A stretch of DNA of 64,000 bases from assembly GCA_052117605.1 (NCBI GenBank), contig JBQKIT010000003.1; one strand, 5' to 3'. This document shows positions 1 to 8,799 of the stretch, piece by piece (within the stretch, counting starts at the first letter, position 1; each line of letters opens with the position of its first letter). The translations under genes were made by a program, and so were the position numbers. This DNA is from CAG-791 sp000431495. GTDB taxonomy: Bacteria; Bacillota; Clostridia; Lachnospirales; Lachnospiraceae. The notes under the pieces were generated by a model. That model saw only the letters and a list, made by a program, of their open reading frames with translations. It did no database searches and was not told the origin of the DNA.

Positions 1-2
1 AC

Positions 3-1049
3 AATGACATTCATGACATCAACAACATGCAGGAGCTTGCCGGCGCAGAGATCGCGGGAATCAAGCTGCATGCAGCAATCGATGTCATCATTCGCCGCAA
101 CAAAATTCATGACTGCACGATGGGCGTGTGGTGTGACTGGGAAGCACAGGGAACCCGGATTTCCCAGAACCTGTTCTATCAGAATCACGCGCCGGAAGGC
201 ATCGGGAAGAGCCCGATGGGGGCCATGATGAGCCAGGATGTTTTCATTGAGGTGGGACATGGACCGACGCTGATCGACAACAACGTCATGCTCTCGAAGG
301 TATCTCTTCGCATGGCAACGGAGGGCGTTGCCTGCGTGCATAATCTGATGCTGGGCGCTCTGACCTCGGTTGGATCCGGAACGGATTTCCAGGCAGACGG
401 GAAGAACCAGCCCCGTTATACGCCGTATCACATTCCGCACCGCACGGAGGTTGCCGGATTCATGACGATCCTTCATGGCGATGACCGGTTCTATAACAAT
501 ATTTTCGTTCAGAATCAGCCTGTGGAGGAAGTCGAAGTCAAGGAAGACATGGGAATGATGATGGCGGACAACCAGGTGGTCGGGACATCGGTCTTTGATG
601 ACTATCCGACCTTTGAGGAGTGGTACGCTCCGTTTAAAGAACTGGAAGGAAAAGCCGCTAAGGAATTTGACATGATGAAGCTGATGGGACCGCATTTTGC
701 AAAGCTTCCGGTATGGGCCGGCGGCAACGTGTATCTGAACGGTGCAAAGGCGTGGAAGAAGGAGACGGAGAACCTTGTGGACAGTGAGAATCCGGTAAAG
801 ATCGAGGTTGTGGAGGACGGAGATCATGTATCGATCCGGACGAATCTGTTCGATGTCATCGGCGATTACCGGACCGGCATGATTTCGAGCGATACGCTTG
901 GGGAAGCGTTTGAGCCGGAGGAGCGGTTTGAAACACCGGACGGCGAGGATATTCTGTTCGACATGGACTATGCGGGCAATCACCGCGGGACGGACGTTCT
1001 GCCCGGACCGTTTGCAGACAGGGAAGCTGCAGAAGCACAGCTTTGGTAA
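3..1049 (+). CDS. Beta-helix glycoside hydrolase, C-terminal part (GH120-like)
   Basis: Only the last 348 codons are present; the frame is open to the window edge, so the start lies upstream. The visible part has the Asn-rich turns of a right-handed parallel beta-helix (repeated patterns such as NLFYQN, NNVMLS, NNIFVQ). The motif WCDWEAQGTRIS (Asp codon 135-137) and the motif DVFIEVGHGP (Glu codon 249-251) resemble the catalytic Asp/Glu pair of GH120 beta-xylosidases, which is why I lean to that family; this is from memory and unverified. About 15 extra residues seem to lie between the two motifs. It is followed 22 bases later by a GH2 gene and then a GH3 gene, which fits an oligosaccharide-degrading operon. 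No secretion signal can be judged because the N-terminus is missing. Confidence 0.7.
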   Translation, partial: NDIHDINNMQELAGAEIAGIKLHAAIDVIIRRNKIHDCTMGVWCDWEAQGTRISQNLFYQNHAPEGIGKSPMGAMMSQDVFIEVGHGPTLIDNNVMLSKVSLRMATEGVACVHNLMLGALTSVGSGTDFQADGKNQPRYTPYHIPHRTEVAGFMTILHGDDRFYNNIFVQNQPVEEVEVKEDMGMMMADNQVVGTSVFDDYPTFEEWYAPFKELEGKAAKEFDMMKLMGPHFAKLPVWAGGNVYLNGAKAWKKETENLVDSENPVKIEVVEDGDHVSIRTNLFDVIGDYRTGMISSDTLGEAFEPEERFETPDGEDILFDMDYAGNHRGTDVLPGPFADREAAEAQLW

Positions 1050-1071
1050 AACAGGACAGGAGGGTTAGCAG

Positions 1072-3552
1072 ATGAAAAAAATGAGTTTCAACGAAGGATG
1101 GGAGGTATCTTCCGGCGGATCGAGCCTGATGGAGGCATTCAGACCTGGAGCAGGAAAGAAGCAGAGTGTTCAGCTTCCGCATGATGCCATGATTCATGAG
1201 AAGCCCGTTCCGGAAGCCTTAAGCGGCGCACAGACCGGCTTTTATCCCGGCGGAGAATATATCTATACAAAGAAATTCACTGCACCGAAGGAGTGGGAAG
1301 GCCGCTCTGTGATTGCGGAGTTTGAGGGCGTTTATGAGATTGCGAGAGTGTATCTGAACGGAAACTTTGTGACCTCCAACTTACACGGCTACGGCGGCTT
1401 CGATGCGGTGCTGGACCGTTATCTTCGCACCGGGGAAGAGAATGAAATCAAGGTGATCGCCAACAATCCCGATCCCAACAGCCGCTGGTACTCCGGAAGC
1501 GGTATTTACCGCAATGTCAATCTTCTGGTTGGAAATGAAGTACACATTGTGAAGGATTCGGTTCGTATCACCACGAGAGAAATTGGTGAGGCGGCGGTTG
1601 CCGAGGTGGAAACCAAGGTGAAGAACCTCACCAGAAAAGCACATAAAATGGTGCTGAAAACGGTCTGGACACTGGCGGCTTCCGGGGAGAAGGCGGCGGA
1701 AGACAGCGTGATTTTCACTGTTTTCCCGGAGGATACCGAGACACTTCGTCAGAACATTCTGATTGAGAATCCGAAGCTTTGGGATTGTGAGAATCCGAAT
1801 CTGTATGATGTTCAGCTTGTTCTGTGCGAAGCAGAGGAAGTGATGGATGAGGAATCCGTCCGGACAGGACTTCGCATGCTGGCACTGGATGGCAAGCGCG
1901 GACTCCGCATCAACGGAAAGCCCGTGAAGCAGAGAGGAACCTGCATCCATCATGACAATGGAATCATCGGCGCTGCTACCTTTGCCGCAGCAGAGAGGAA
2001 GCGTGCCCGTGAAATCAAGGAGGCCGGCTTCAATGCCATCCGCAGCGCGCACCATCCCATGAGCCCGGAGATGCTTGCTGCCTGCGATGAGTACGGGCTG
2101 CTTGTCATGGATGAGCTGACCGATATGTGGCATGAGCAGAAGAACCGGAATGACTTCTCGAATTTCTTCGATCGCTGCTGGGAGGAAGAAACGGAGAAGA
2201 TGGTGAAGAAGGACTACAACCATCCCTGCGTCATTTTGTATTCGTCCGGAAATGAAATTCTGGATCTTGGAAGAGAATCCGGCGGAGCCATCAACCGGAA
2301 GATCTGCAACAGGTTCCATGAGCTGGATGCGACCAGATACACCACCACGGCGGTAAACGGCCTGATCGCTTCTGCAATCAGCGGGAAAATCCAGGGAATC
2401 ATCGTGGATATTCTGAAGGCAAAGGGCATTGATCCTTCTGCGCTGGGCGGCGCTGGCGGCAGTGCGGAAAGCGGCGTCGGTGCAGCGAATATGATGATGC
2501 AGATGACGAACGAGGATGCCTTCTGCACACATCCTCTGATGAGTGAGGTGCTGGAGGAAGCAGCGCAGGCAGCGGATATTGCCGGATACAACTATCTGAC
2601 GGGACGTCATGCGATGGAAAAGGAGCTTCATCCGAACAAGCCGGTGCTTGGAACCGAAACCTATCCTGCAGATATTGTTCGTCTCTGGAGAATCGTGGAG
2701 GAGAACGACAACGTTCTCGGCGATTATACCTGGACCGGCTATGACTATCTGGGAGAAGCAGGCTGCGGAATTTTCTACTATGATGGAAAGGTGAACTTCT
2801 CCTCCAACTATCCGGACCGCATCGCGTACATCGGTGATATCAACATCCTCGGATACCGGAGACCCATCAGCTATCTGCGAGAAATTGTATTCGGCCTGCG
2901 GAAGGAGCCTTACATCGGCGTGATCCGGATGAACCGTTACGGACAGAAGATTTCCCAGACCTCCTGGATGTTCAAGGACAATGTTTCCTCCTGGACGTGG
3001 CCGGGATTTGAAGGGAAGGAGACGGAGGTTGACGTTTATTCCGCAGATGAGGAAGCGGAGCTGTTCTTAAACGGAAAGTCTCTTGGGAAGAAGCCGTGCG
3101 GAAAGGATCATGACTTTACGGCAACCTGGAAGGTGACCTATGAGCCGGGAGAGCTTCTGGCAGTCAGCTATCAGGACGGAAAAGAGACCGGACGCTATCT
3201 TCTGACGACGGCCGGAGAGAAGGTTGTTCTGACTGCAGAGGCAGACCGGAAGGAAATCAAGGCCGGCGGAGAGGACCTTTCCTTTGTGACGGTGAAGCTG
3301 AAGGATGAAAAGGGCTGTGAGAACCTGTCTGCATCGAAAACCGTGACGGTTCGCGTGGAAGGCCCCGGCGTTCTTCAGGGCTTTGGCAGTGCGGATCCTC
3401 AGCCGGTAAGAAGCTATGACGATCCCACCTGGGAGACCTTTGACGGTGAAGTTATGGCGGCTGTTCGCACAACGAACGAGAAGGGTACCATTCGCGTGAT
3501 CTTCTCGGCAGACGGCTGTGAGGATGCAGAGGTTTCGATTGAGAGCAGGTAA
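1072..3552 (+). CDS. Glycoside hydrolase family 2 enzyme
   Basis: 826-residue GH2 protein, probably a cytoplasmic exo-glycosidase (beta-galactosidase or beta-glucuronidase class) since no signal peptide is seen. Order: jelly-roll sugar-binding domain (about 1-155), immunoglobulin-like domain (155-255), TIM barrel (about 260-600), then two C-terminal beta domains, one like DUF4982 and one Ig-like. The barrel holds FNAIRSAHHP and YSSGNE, making Glu395 the likely acid/base; GTETYPAD makes Glu529 the likely nucleophile. A Gly/Ala-rich insert sits near residues 455-475. Start ATG follows AGGAGGG. It lies between a beta-helix glycosidase and a GH3 enzyme in one operon. Substrate cannot be fixed from the sequence; the neighbours suggest a xylan- or galactan-type oligosaccharide. 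Confidence 0.9.
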   Translation: MKKMSFNEGWEVSSGGSSLMEAFRPGAGKKQSVQLPHDAMIHEKPVPEALSGAQTGFYPGGEYIYTKKFTAPKEWEGRSVIAEFEGVYEIARVYLNGNFVTSNLHGYGGFDAVLDRYLRTGEENEIKVIANNPDPNSRWYSGSGIYRNVNLLVGNEVHIVKDSVRITTREIGEAAVAEVETKVKNLTRKAHKMVLKTVWTLAASGEKAAEDSVIFTVFPEDTETLRQNILIENPKLWDCENPNLYDVQLVLCEAEEVMDEESVRTGLRMLALDGKRGLRINGKPVKQRGTCIHHDNGIIGAATFAAAERKRAREIKEAGFNAIRSAHHPMSPEMLAACDEYGLLVMDELTDMWHEQKNRNDFSNFFDRCWEEETEKMVKKDYNHPCVILYSSGNEILDLGRESGGAINRKICNRFHELDATRYTTTAVNGLIASAISGKIQGIIVDILKAKGIDPSALGGAGGSAESGVGAANMMMQMTNEDAFCTHPLMSEVLEEAAQAADIAGYNYLTGRHAMEKELHPNKPVLGTETYPADIVRLWRIVEENDNVLGDYTWTGYDYLGEAGCGIFYYDGKVNFSSNYPDRIAYIGDINILGYRRPISYLREIVFGLRKEPYIGVIRMNRYGQKISQTSWMFKDNVSSWTWPGFEGKETEVDVYSADEEAELFLNGKSLGKKPCGKDHDFTATWKVTYEPGELLAVSYQDGKETGRYLLTTAGEKVVLTAEADRKEIKAGGEDLSFVTVKLKDEKGCENLSASKTVTVRVEGPGVLQGFGSADPQPVRSYDDPTWETFDGEVMAAVRTTNEKGTIRVIFSADGCEDAEVSIESR

Positions 3553-3566
3553 CAAAAGGAGATAGA

Positions 3567-6146
3567 ATGGGAAAAATATTTGCACCGACGCAGGAAGAAA
3601 TGATGCAGGATGAGAAGGAACACATGGAGCTTGCCAGAAAGCTTGCAGGTGAATGTGTGGTCCTTCTGGAAAACGATGGCGTTCTTCCGCTTGCAGGAGC
3701 AGGCGGAAGGATCGCGCTGTTTGGAGCAGGCGCAAGAAAAACCGTGAAGGGCGGCACCGGCTCCGGTGATGTCAATTCCCGTTTCGTCATCAATGCAGAG
3801 GACGGACTGAAGGAAGCGGGATATGAGATTACGACAGGAGAGTGGCTTGATCGCCATGATGCGAAGATTGAGGCTGCGAAGGCGGAGCATCGTGCACTTC
3901 TGGAGAAGCTGTCGAAGGAAACCGGGCGGCCTGCGTTTCTTCTGGAATTCGGCATGCCGTTTCAGGAGCCTTCTCCGGAGCCTGTGACAGACGAGGACAT
4001 TACTTTAGCCGGAACGGATACGGCAATTTATGTGATCTCCCGGAATTCCGGTGAGGGAGCAGATCGTTTTGCAAAGGAAGGCGACTACCTTTTGTGGGAG
4101 GAAGAGAAGAATTCCATTCGGAAGCTGGCTTCCGGCTTTGAGAAGTTTGTTCTGGTTCTGAACGTCGGCGGTGTTATGGATCTGTCGGAGGTAAAGGCGA
4201 TTCCGGGCATCAACGCAGTGGTATTGATGTCACAGCTTGGCAATATCGGAGGACTTGCCATTGCTGATGTCCTGACCGGTAAGGTGAATCCGTCCGGAAA
4301 GCTGGCAGATACCTGGGCGGCAGGCTATGCGGATTATCCGTCTGCGGCAGACTTTTCTCACAATAACGGTGACACGGATGACGATGACTATGCGGAAGGC
4401 ATCTATGTCGGATATCGTTACTTTGGAACCTTCGGGAAAAAGCCGCTGTATCCGTTTGGCTACGGACTTTCCTATACAAGCTTTTCCATGGAGCCGGTTT
4501 CCTGCAGCGTGGAGGACGGTCAGGTCAGAGTGCTGGTTTCTGTGACAAATACGGGAAGTAAGGAAGGAAAAGAAACCGTACAGGTATATGTTTCCGTAAA
4601 GGGAAATACCGAGCTGGATCATCCGGCGCTTGAGCTGAAGGGCTATGCGAAGACGAAGCTTCTTGCTCCGGGAGAAAAGGAAGAGGTCTGTGTTACCATT
4701 CCCGTGCAGCTTCTCGCATCCTACAGTGAGAAGAAAGCAGCCTGGATTCTGGAAAAGGCGGACTATGAGCTTCGCATCGGAAATTCGTCGGATCAGACAG
4801 CTCCGGCAGCGGTTCTTTCTCTGCCGGAAACCGTCACGGTGGAGCAGTGCGTGAACATCTGCCCGAAGGACAATGAATTTGAGGAAACACGCGGCCTTTA
4901 CGAGGGCGGAGCCGGTGCGGATGTACCGGTCATCCGTCTTGAGGCTTCCGATGTCCCGCAGAGAACGGTTTCGTATTCGGATGAGAACCGGGCAGAGTAT
5001 ACGACGGACAAGACTGGAGTGATTACCCTGGAGGATGTGAAGAGCAAAAAAGCTTCCGTGGAGGAGCTGGTCGCTCAGCTTACCATCGAGGAGCTCGCAA
5101 GCTTTGCGACCGGTCGTCATGCAAGAAAGGGAGAGAGCTCGGTGATCGGAAATGCGTCCTTCAGCGTTCCGGGAGCGGCGGGAGATACCTCTGCCGTTTG
5201 TCTGGAGAGCCGCGGCATTCGTCCGGTTTCCATGGCTGACGGGCCTGCGGGCCTTCGCCTGCAGCCTCACTTCAAGGCAAGGCATGACGGAACGGTTCTT
5301 CCCGGCGGCAATAAGTTCGGCGACGCCGTGGCACCCTTCCCGGAGTATGACAATCCGGAGGATGTGGTGGATTATTATCAGTATACGACGGCAATCCCGA
5401 TCGGCTGGGCACTGGCACAGTCCTGGAATACGGAGCTGGTTCGTGCGGCAGCAGACATGGTCGGCGCTGAGATGGAGAAATTCGGCGTGGATATCTGGCT
5501 TGCTCCCGCCATGAACATTCACCGGAATCCTCTGTGCGGACGAAACTTCGAGTACTATTCCGAGGATCCTGTTGTGACCGGACTTACGGCTGCTGCCATT
5601 ACAGAAGGCGTACAGAGCCACAAGGGCAAAGGCGTTTCCATCAAGCACTTTGCAGCGAACAACCAGGAAGACAACCGCTACCAGACAAACGTTCATGTGA
5701 GTGAGAGAGCGCTTCGCGAGATTTATCTGCGCGGCTTTGAAATCTGCATTCGCAAGGCGCATCCGGAAACGATCATGACGAGCTACAACCTCATCAATGG
5801 CATCCATACTGCAGACAGCTATGATCTTCTGCAGAAGGCGGCAAGAGATGAGTGGGGCTTCCTCGGACTTATCATGACCGACTGGTATTCTACCGGCGGA
5901 CTTGGTGCACTTTCGCAGAGTGCAACGGGTAAGTACAAGTGGGGAACGCCCTCCGGCGCCGTGCATGCAGGCAATGATCTGCAGATGCCGGGCGATGAGC
6001 TGGTGGAGGATGCGATCATCCGCGCAGTCCGTGAGGAAGAAAAGGAGGATGGCTTCTCCTGCACAAAGGCAGATCTGCAGTTCTGCGCGGCAAACGTTGT
6101 CCGCAGCGCTTTGTATGCAGATGGCGATGTCAACGCCTTTGGATAA
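3567..6146 (+). CDS. Glycoside hydrolase family 3 enzyme with permuted domain order
   Basis: 859 residues, beta-glucosidase or beta-xylosidase class. The alpha/beta-sandwich domain normally at the C-terminus comes first (about 30-265, starting with GVLPLAG and RIALFGAGA), then a fibronectin-III-like domain (about 310-395), and only then the catalytic TIM barrel (about 500-855). The barrel carries GPAGLR, KHFAANNQE and IMTDW; Asp772 is the expected nucleophile. This reversed order is known from some rumen bacteria such as Butyrivibrio, so it is a recognised variant and not a rearrangement of this locus. No signal peptide is visible. It starts 14 bases after the GH2 gene behind AAAAGGAGA and is the last gene of the operon, ending before a strong terminator. 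Confidence 0.92.
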   Translation: MGKIFAPTQEEMMQDEKEHMELARKLAGECVVLLENDGVLPLAGAGGRIALFGAGARKTVKGGTGSGDVNSRFVINAEDGLKEAGYEITTGEWLDRHDAKIEAAKAEHRALLEKLSKETGRPAFLLEFGMPFQEPSPEPVTDEDITLAGTDTAIYVISRNSGEGADRFAKEGDYLLWEEEKNSIRKLASGFEKFVLVLNVGGVMDLSEVKAIPGINAVVLMSQLGNIGGLAIADVLTGKVNPSGKLADTWAAGYADYPSAADFSHNNGDTDDDDYAEGIYVGYRYFGTFGKKPLYPFGYGLSYTSFSMEPVSCSVEDGQVRVLVSVTNTGSKEGKETVQVYVSVKGNTELDHPALELKGYAKTKLLAPGEKEEVCVTIPVQLLASYSEKKAAWILEKADYELRIGNSSDQTAPAAVLSLPETVTVEQCVNICPKDNEFEETRGLYEGGAGADVPVIRLEASDVPQRTVSYSDENRAEYTTDKTGVITLEDVKSKKASVEELVAQLTIEELASFATGRHARKGESSVIGNASFSVPGAAGDTSAVCLESRGIRPVSMADGPAGLRLQPHFKARHDGTVLPGGNKFGDAVAPFPEYDNPEDVVDYYQYTTAIPIGWALAQSWNTELVRAAADMVGAEMEKFGVDIWLAPAMNIHRNPLCGRNFEYYSEDPVVTGLTAAAITEGVQSHKGKGVSIKHFAANNQEDNRYQTNVHVSERALREIYLRGFEICIRKAHPETIMTSYNLINGIHTADSYDLLQKAARDEWGFLGLIMTDWYSTGGLGALSQSATGKYKWGTPSGAVHAGNDLQMPGDELVEDAIIRAVREEEKEDGFSCTKADLQFCAANVVRSALYADGDVNAFG

Positions 6147-6173
6147 ACGATCGGAAGAACAGACAGAAAAATG

Positions 6174-6207
6174 CCAGGTGCCTCGCAGAGAGGCACCTGG
6201 TATTTTT
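6174..6207. terminator. Bidirectional intrinsic terminator
   Basis: An 11-bp perfect stem, CCAGGTGCCTC with GAGGCACCTGG, encloses a 5-base loop and is followed by TATTTTT. An A-run (AGAAAAAT) lies on the other side, so the hairpin can also end the convergent minus-strand gene at 6229. Confidence 0.9.
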
Positions 6208-6228
6208 AACGATTACATGGATTCCGGC

Positions 6229-7158
6229 TCAGCGATACGGAGCGGAAATCCGGATCTTTACCAGCTTGGAAGGAAGATAATCCATGAAAAGCCGGTTGTC
6301 ATTTTCGTCCGAGCCGTAGAAGGTTGTTTCCTGCAGATAGGATTCTGAGAATCCTGCCTGCATGCATTTTCTGGCATAATTCCCAAATTCGGTTTTGGTC
6401 ATGCCGGCCAGATAGATCACACAGCCGTCATTGGAATCCTGAAAAACATTGCCATCCAGAGAGGGCGGAATCGGAAGAAGCTGTGCCAGCGGATTCTCCG
6501 GCCACTCGATCGGAGAGGTTTCGATGGCCTTCTCCAGACGGATGTGCATCTCGCTGTAATCCTCATCATACGACAGATCCAGATAATTTCCTTCTTCGTC
6601 ATACGCTTCATAGTAGCTGCTGTACTGATTCATGCCAATGGTGAAGCCGGATTCCTTACAGTCCTCCAGATACTGATTGTATTCCTCGAGGGAGGTGTTC
6701 GCTGCATAGACGGAGAGGGTCTTTCCTGCGTCCAGATACATCTCTCCGTTCAGAGAGGCCGGCTGCGGGATCAGCGAGGGAAGTCCGCTTTTCGGCCATG
6801 CATATGTTTTCTCAGCCCGTTCCCTGTGATAATCGGAGTAGCTGACGGAATTAGAGAGCTCGGAAAGGACGGGGAGCAGGATCACGGCAAATATGGCAGC
6901 AAGGATCAGACCGATTTTCCATCGGAGCTTTTTCTTTTTGCTGGCTGCATCGGTCTTCTGACTCTTCTGTGAAAGCCTTTCCTTCTGCAGAGCAACCTCT
7001 TTGTATGCTTCTGTCCGGAGCCGTTCGATTTTCACGGCATCGCTTTCCATCAGCGCTTTTTTATAGCCGCAGTACGGACAGGAGAGCTCCGAGAGCTCTT
7101 TGTGAATTTCCAGCGGTGCACCGCATTTGGGACAAGTCAGATCAATCACCTGGGACAT
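6229..7158 (-). CDS. Zinc-ribbon membrane protein with two repeated extracellular domains
   Basis: 309 residues of unknown function. It begins with a zinc ribbon (CPKCGAPLE and CPYCGYKKAL, residues 10-37), continues through a basic, Gln/Ser/Lys-rich linker, and has one transmembrane helix near residues 87-105. Two related modules of about 90 residues follow, each opening with a WP-x-(S/N)-x-L-x-x-L-(I/L)-P-x-P pattern (about 123 and 216) and containing an Asn- or Lys-rich, Tyr-rich beta pattern. I associate this with DUF6591-like domains, which occur in many clostridial single-pass proteins. Predicted topology is zinc ribbon inside, repeats outside. SD AAGGAAC precedes the ATG. It is monocistronic. 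Confidence 0.75.
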   Translation of the reverse strand: MSQVIDLTCPKCGAPLEIHKELSELSCPYCGYKKALMESDAVKIERLRTEAYKEVALQKERLSQKSQKTDAASKKKKLRWKIGLILAAIFAVILLPVLSELSNSVSYSDYHRERAEKTYAWPKSGLPSLIPQPASLNGEMYLDAGKTLSVYAANTSLEEYNQYLEDCKESGFTIGMNQYSSYYEAYDEEGNYLDLSYDEDYSEMHIRLEKAIETSPIEWPENPLAQLLPIPPSLDGNVFQDSNDGCVIYLAGMTKTEFGNYARKCMQAGFSESYLQETTFYGSDENDNRLFMDYLPSKLVKIRISAPYR

Positions 7159-7244
7159 GTCGTGTTCCTTTCAATGGCCGGACCGGCTTTGCAGTCCGGA
7201 AAATGGCACTACGTCAAACAGTGTAACCCGAAACAGAACGTAAA

Positions 7245-7280
7245 GGAAGAGGCCGACAGATGAATCTGCTGACCTCTTCC
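7245..7280. terminator. Terminator downstream of argG, possibly bidirectional
   Basis: GGAAGAGGCCGACAGA pairs with TCTGCTGACCTCTTCC around a TGAA loop. The best T-tract (CGTTTTTTCTTT) is on the plus side; on the minus strand, where argG is transcribed, only TTT then ACGTTCTGTTT follows, so the argG-direction terminator is weaker. Confidence 0.7.
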
Positions 7281-7310
7281 CGTTTTTTCTTTATTTCATA
7301 CAAGCTGAGA

Positions 7311-8561
7311 TCACAGAAGATCCTGCCAGTTCTTGATGCCTTCCTTTTTGGCAACTTCCTGCATCTTCATCGCACGAACCTTGGTGGACAGTCCGAAGAG
7401 GTTGATGAAGCCGTTGGCATCGGTGTGGTCATACATATCGCCGGTCTTGAAGGAAGCGATGCTCTCGTTGTACATCGTGTACGGAGAGGTCTCGCCGGCG
7501 CGGATGATGTTGCCCTTGTAAAGACCAAGCTTTACTGTTCCGGTGACGTAGCGCTGTGTGCTCTCGATGAATGCCTGCTCTGCCTCGCGAAGAGGAGAGA
7601 ACCATTTTCCCTCGTAGACAAGGCTCGCAAACTTCCCGCCGATCTCTTCCTTGAGTGCATAGGTCTCGCGGTCCAGAATCAGCTCCTCCAGCTGCTGATG
7701 TGCCTCGTAAAGAATGGTTCCTCCGGGGGTTTCGTAAACGCCGCGGCTCTTCATGCCGACGACACGGTTCTCGACGATATCGATGATGCCGATGCCATTC
7801 TCTCCGCCGATCTTATTGAGCTTGCGGATGATATCGGAAAGCTTCATCTTCTGGCCGTCAACGGCAACCGGAAGGCCCTTTTCGAAATCGATGGTGAGAT
7901 AGGTGGTCTTGTCAGGAGCCTTCTGAGGAGTCTTGGACAAAACAAGAACATGCTCATAGTTGGGTTCATTGGAAGGATCCTCCAGCTCCAGACCCTCATG
8001 GCTGATGTGCCACAGGTTGCGGTCACGGCTGTAGCTCTCGTCGGCGGAGAAAGGAAGATCAATGCCGTGCTTGTGCGCGTATTCGATTTCGGACTCACGG
8101 GAATCCAGCTTCCAGTTGGGATCACGCCATGCAGCGATGATCTTCAGATCCGGAGCAAGTGCCTTGATGCCAAGCTCGAAACGAATCTGGTCATTTCCCT
8201 TTCCGGTCGCACCGTGGCAGATGGCAACGGCGCCTTCCTTGCGTGCAACCTCTACCAGTTTCTTCGCGATCAGCGGACGAGCCATGGAGGTGCCGATCAG
8301 GTACTTGTTCTCATAAACAGCATGTGCCTGAATGCAGGGAGCTACATACTCATCGCAGAATTCATCGATGACGTCCAGAATGTAAAGCTTGTCTGCGCCG
8401 CAGTACTTCGCGCGCTCCTCAAGTCCCTCAAGCTCCTGCTCCTGTCCGACATTGATGCAGCAGCAGACAACATCATAATTGTAATTCTCCTTCAGCCAGG
8501 GAATGATGCAGGTGGTATCCAGACCGCCGGAATATGCCAGAACGACTTTTTCTTTCTCCAT
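7311..8561 (-). CDS. argG: Argininosuccinate synthase
   Basis: Cytoplasmic enzyme joining citrulline and aspartate with ATP, the penultimate step of arginine synthesis. The N-terminus has the PP-loop AYSGGLDTT that binds ATP; ARPLIAKKLVEVA, HGATGKGNDQIRFE and ETPGGTILYEAH are family hallmarks. I place the start at the ATG at 8561, giving 416 residues, because GTGAGGTCG lies just upstream and the PP-loop then sits near residue 10 as usual; a longer reading to 8624 adds 21 unlikely residues. It is transcribed away from argC across a shared regulatory region. No argH is present in the window. Confidence 0.97.
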   Translation of the reverse strand: MEKEKVVLAYSGGLDTTCIIPWLKENYNYDVVCCCINVGQEQELEGLEERAKYCGADKLYILDVIDEFCDEYVAPCIQAHAVYENKYLIGTSMARPLIAKKLVEVARKEGAVAICHGATGKGNDQIRFELGIKALAPDLKIIAAWRDPNWKLDSRESEIEYAHKHGIDLPFSADESYSRDRNLWHISHEGLELEDPSNEPNYEHVLVLSKTPQKAPDKTTYLTIDFEKGLPVAVDGQKMKLSDIIRKLNKIGGENGIGIIDIVENRVVGMKSRGVYETPGGTILYEAHQQLEELILDRETYALKEEIGGKFASLVYEGKWFSPLREAEQAFIESTQRYVTGTVKLGLYKGNIIRAGETSPYTMYNESIASFKTGDMYDHTDANGFINLFGLSTKVRAMKMQEVAKKEGIKNWQDLL

Positions 8562-8611
8562 TGTTTCGACCTCACTTTTATTCGGATGATTGATATATGA
8601 AAAACTGTGCT

Positions 8612-8730
8612 TATGAATATACAACGCGTGTGAGGGGAATGCAAGCAGTAAAAATACATAAATATTTCAAATGAAGCTGTAATAATGCATAAATATGCAT
8701 AAAATATGAATTTATGCTGCATAAGTATAA
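8612..8730. promoter_or_regulatory. ARG-box-like operator cluster between argG and argC
   Basis: The divergent region is AT-rich and holds several sites like the ArgR/AhrC operator (TGAATAAAAATTCA type). The clearest is the palindrome ATGCATAAATATGCAT (8685-8700). Others are TATGAATATACA (8612-8623), ACATAAATATTTCA (8657-8670) and TATGAATTTATGCTGCATA (8705-8723). No arginine repressor gene is in the window; binding is inferred from resemblance and position. Confidence 0.6.
8616..8644 (-). promoter_or_regulatory. argG promoter
   Basis: On the minus strand, TTGCAT (8644-8639) is separated by 17 bases from TATATT (8621-8616), about 55 bases before the argG start. The -10 overlaps an ARG-box-like half (TATGAATATACA, 8612-8623), a good position for repression by ArgR. 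Confidence 0.6.
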
Positions 8731-8738
8731 AATAAATC

Positions 8739-8767
8739 TTGCGCAATGTGAAAAGGGAGAGTACATT
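8739..8767 (+). promoter_or_regulatory. argC operon promoter
   Basis: TTGCGC (8739-8744), 17-base spacer, TACATT (8762-8767), 32 bases before the argC ATG. The ARG-box-like sites lie just upstream of the -35. Confidence 0.5.
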
Positions 8768-8799
8768 TAATAAAAGTTTTAAGAAAGGACAGAGAGAAT

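Noticed and set aside
7260..8600. Long plus-strand frame opposite argG
   Set aside because: argG explains the region with clear motifs; the opposite frame is a compositional artefact.
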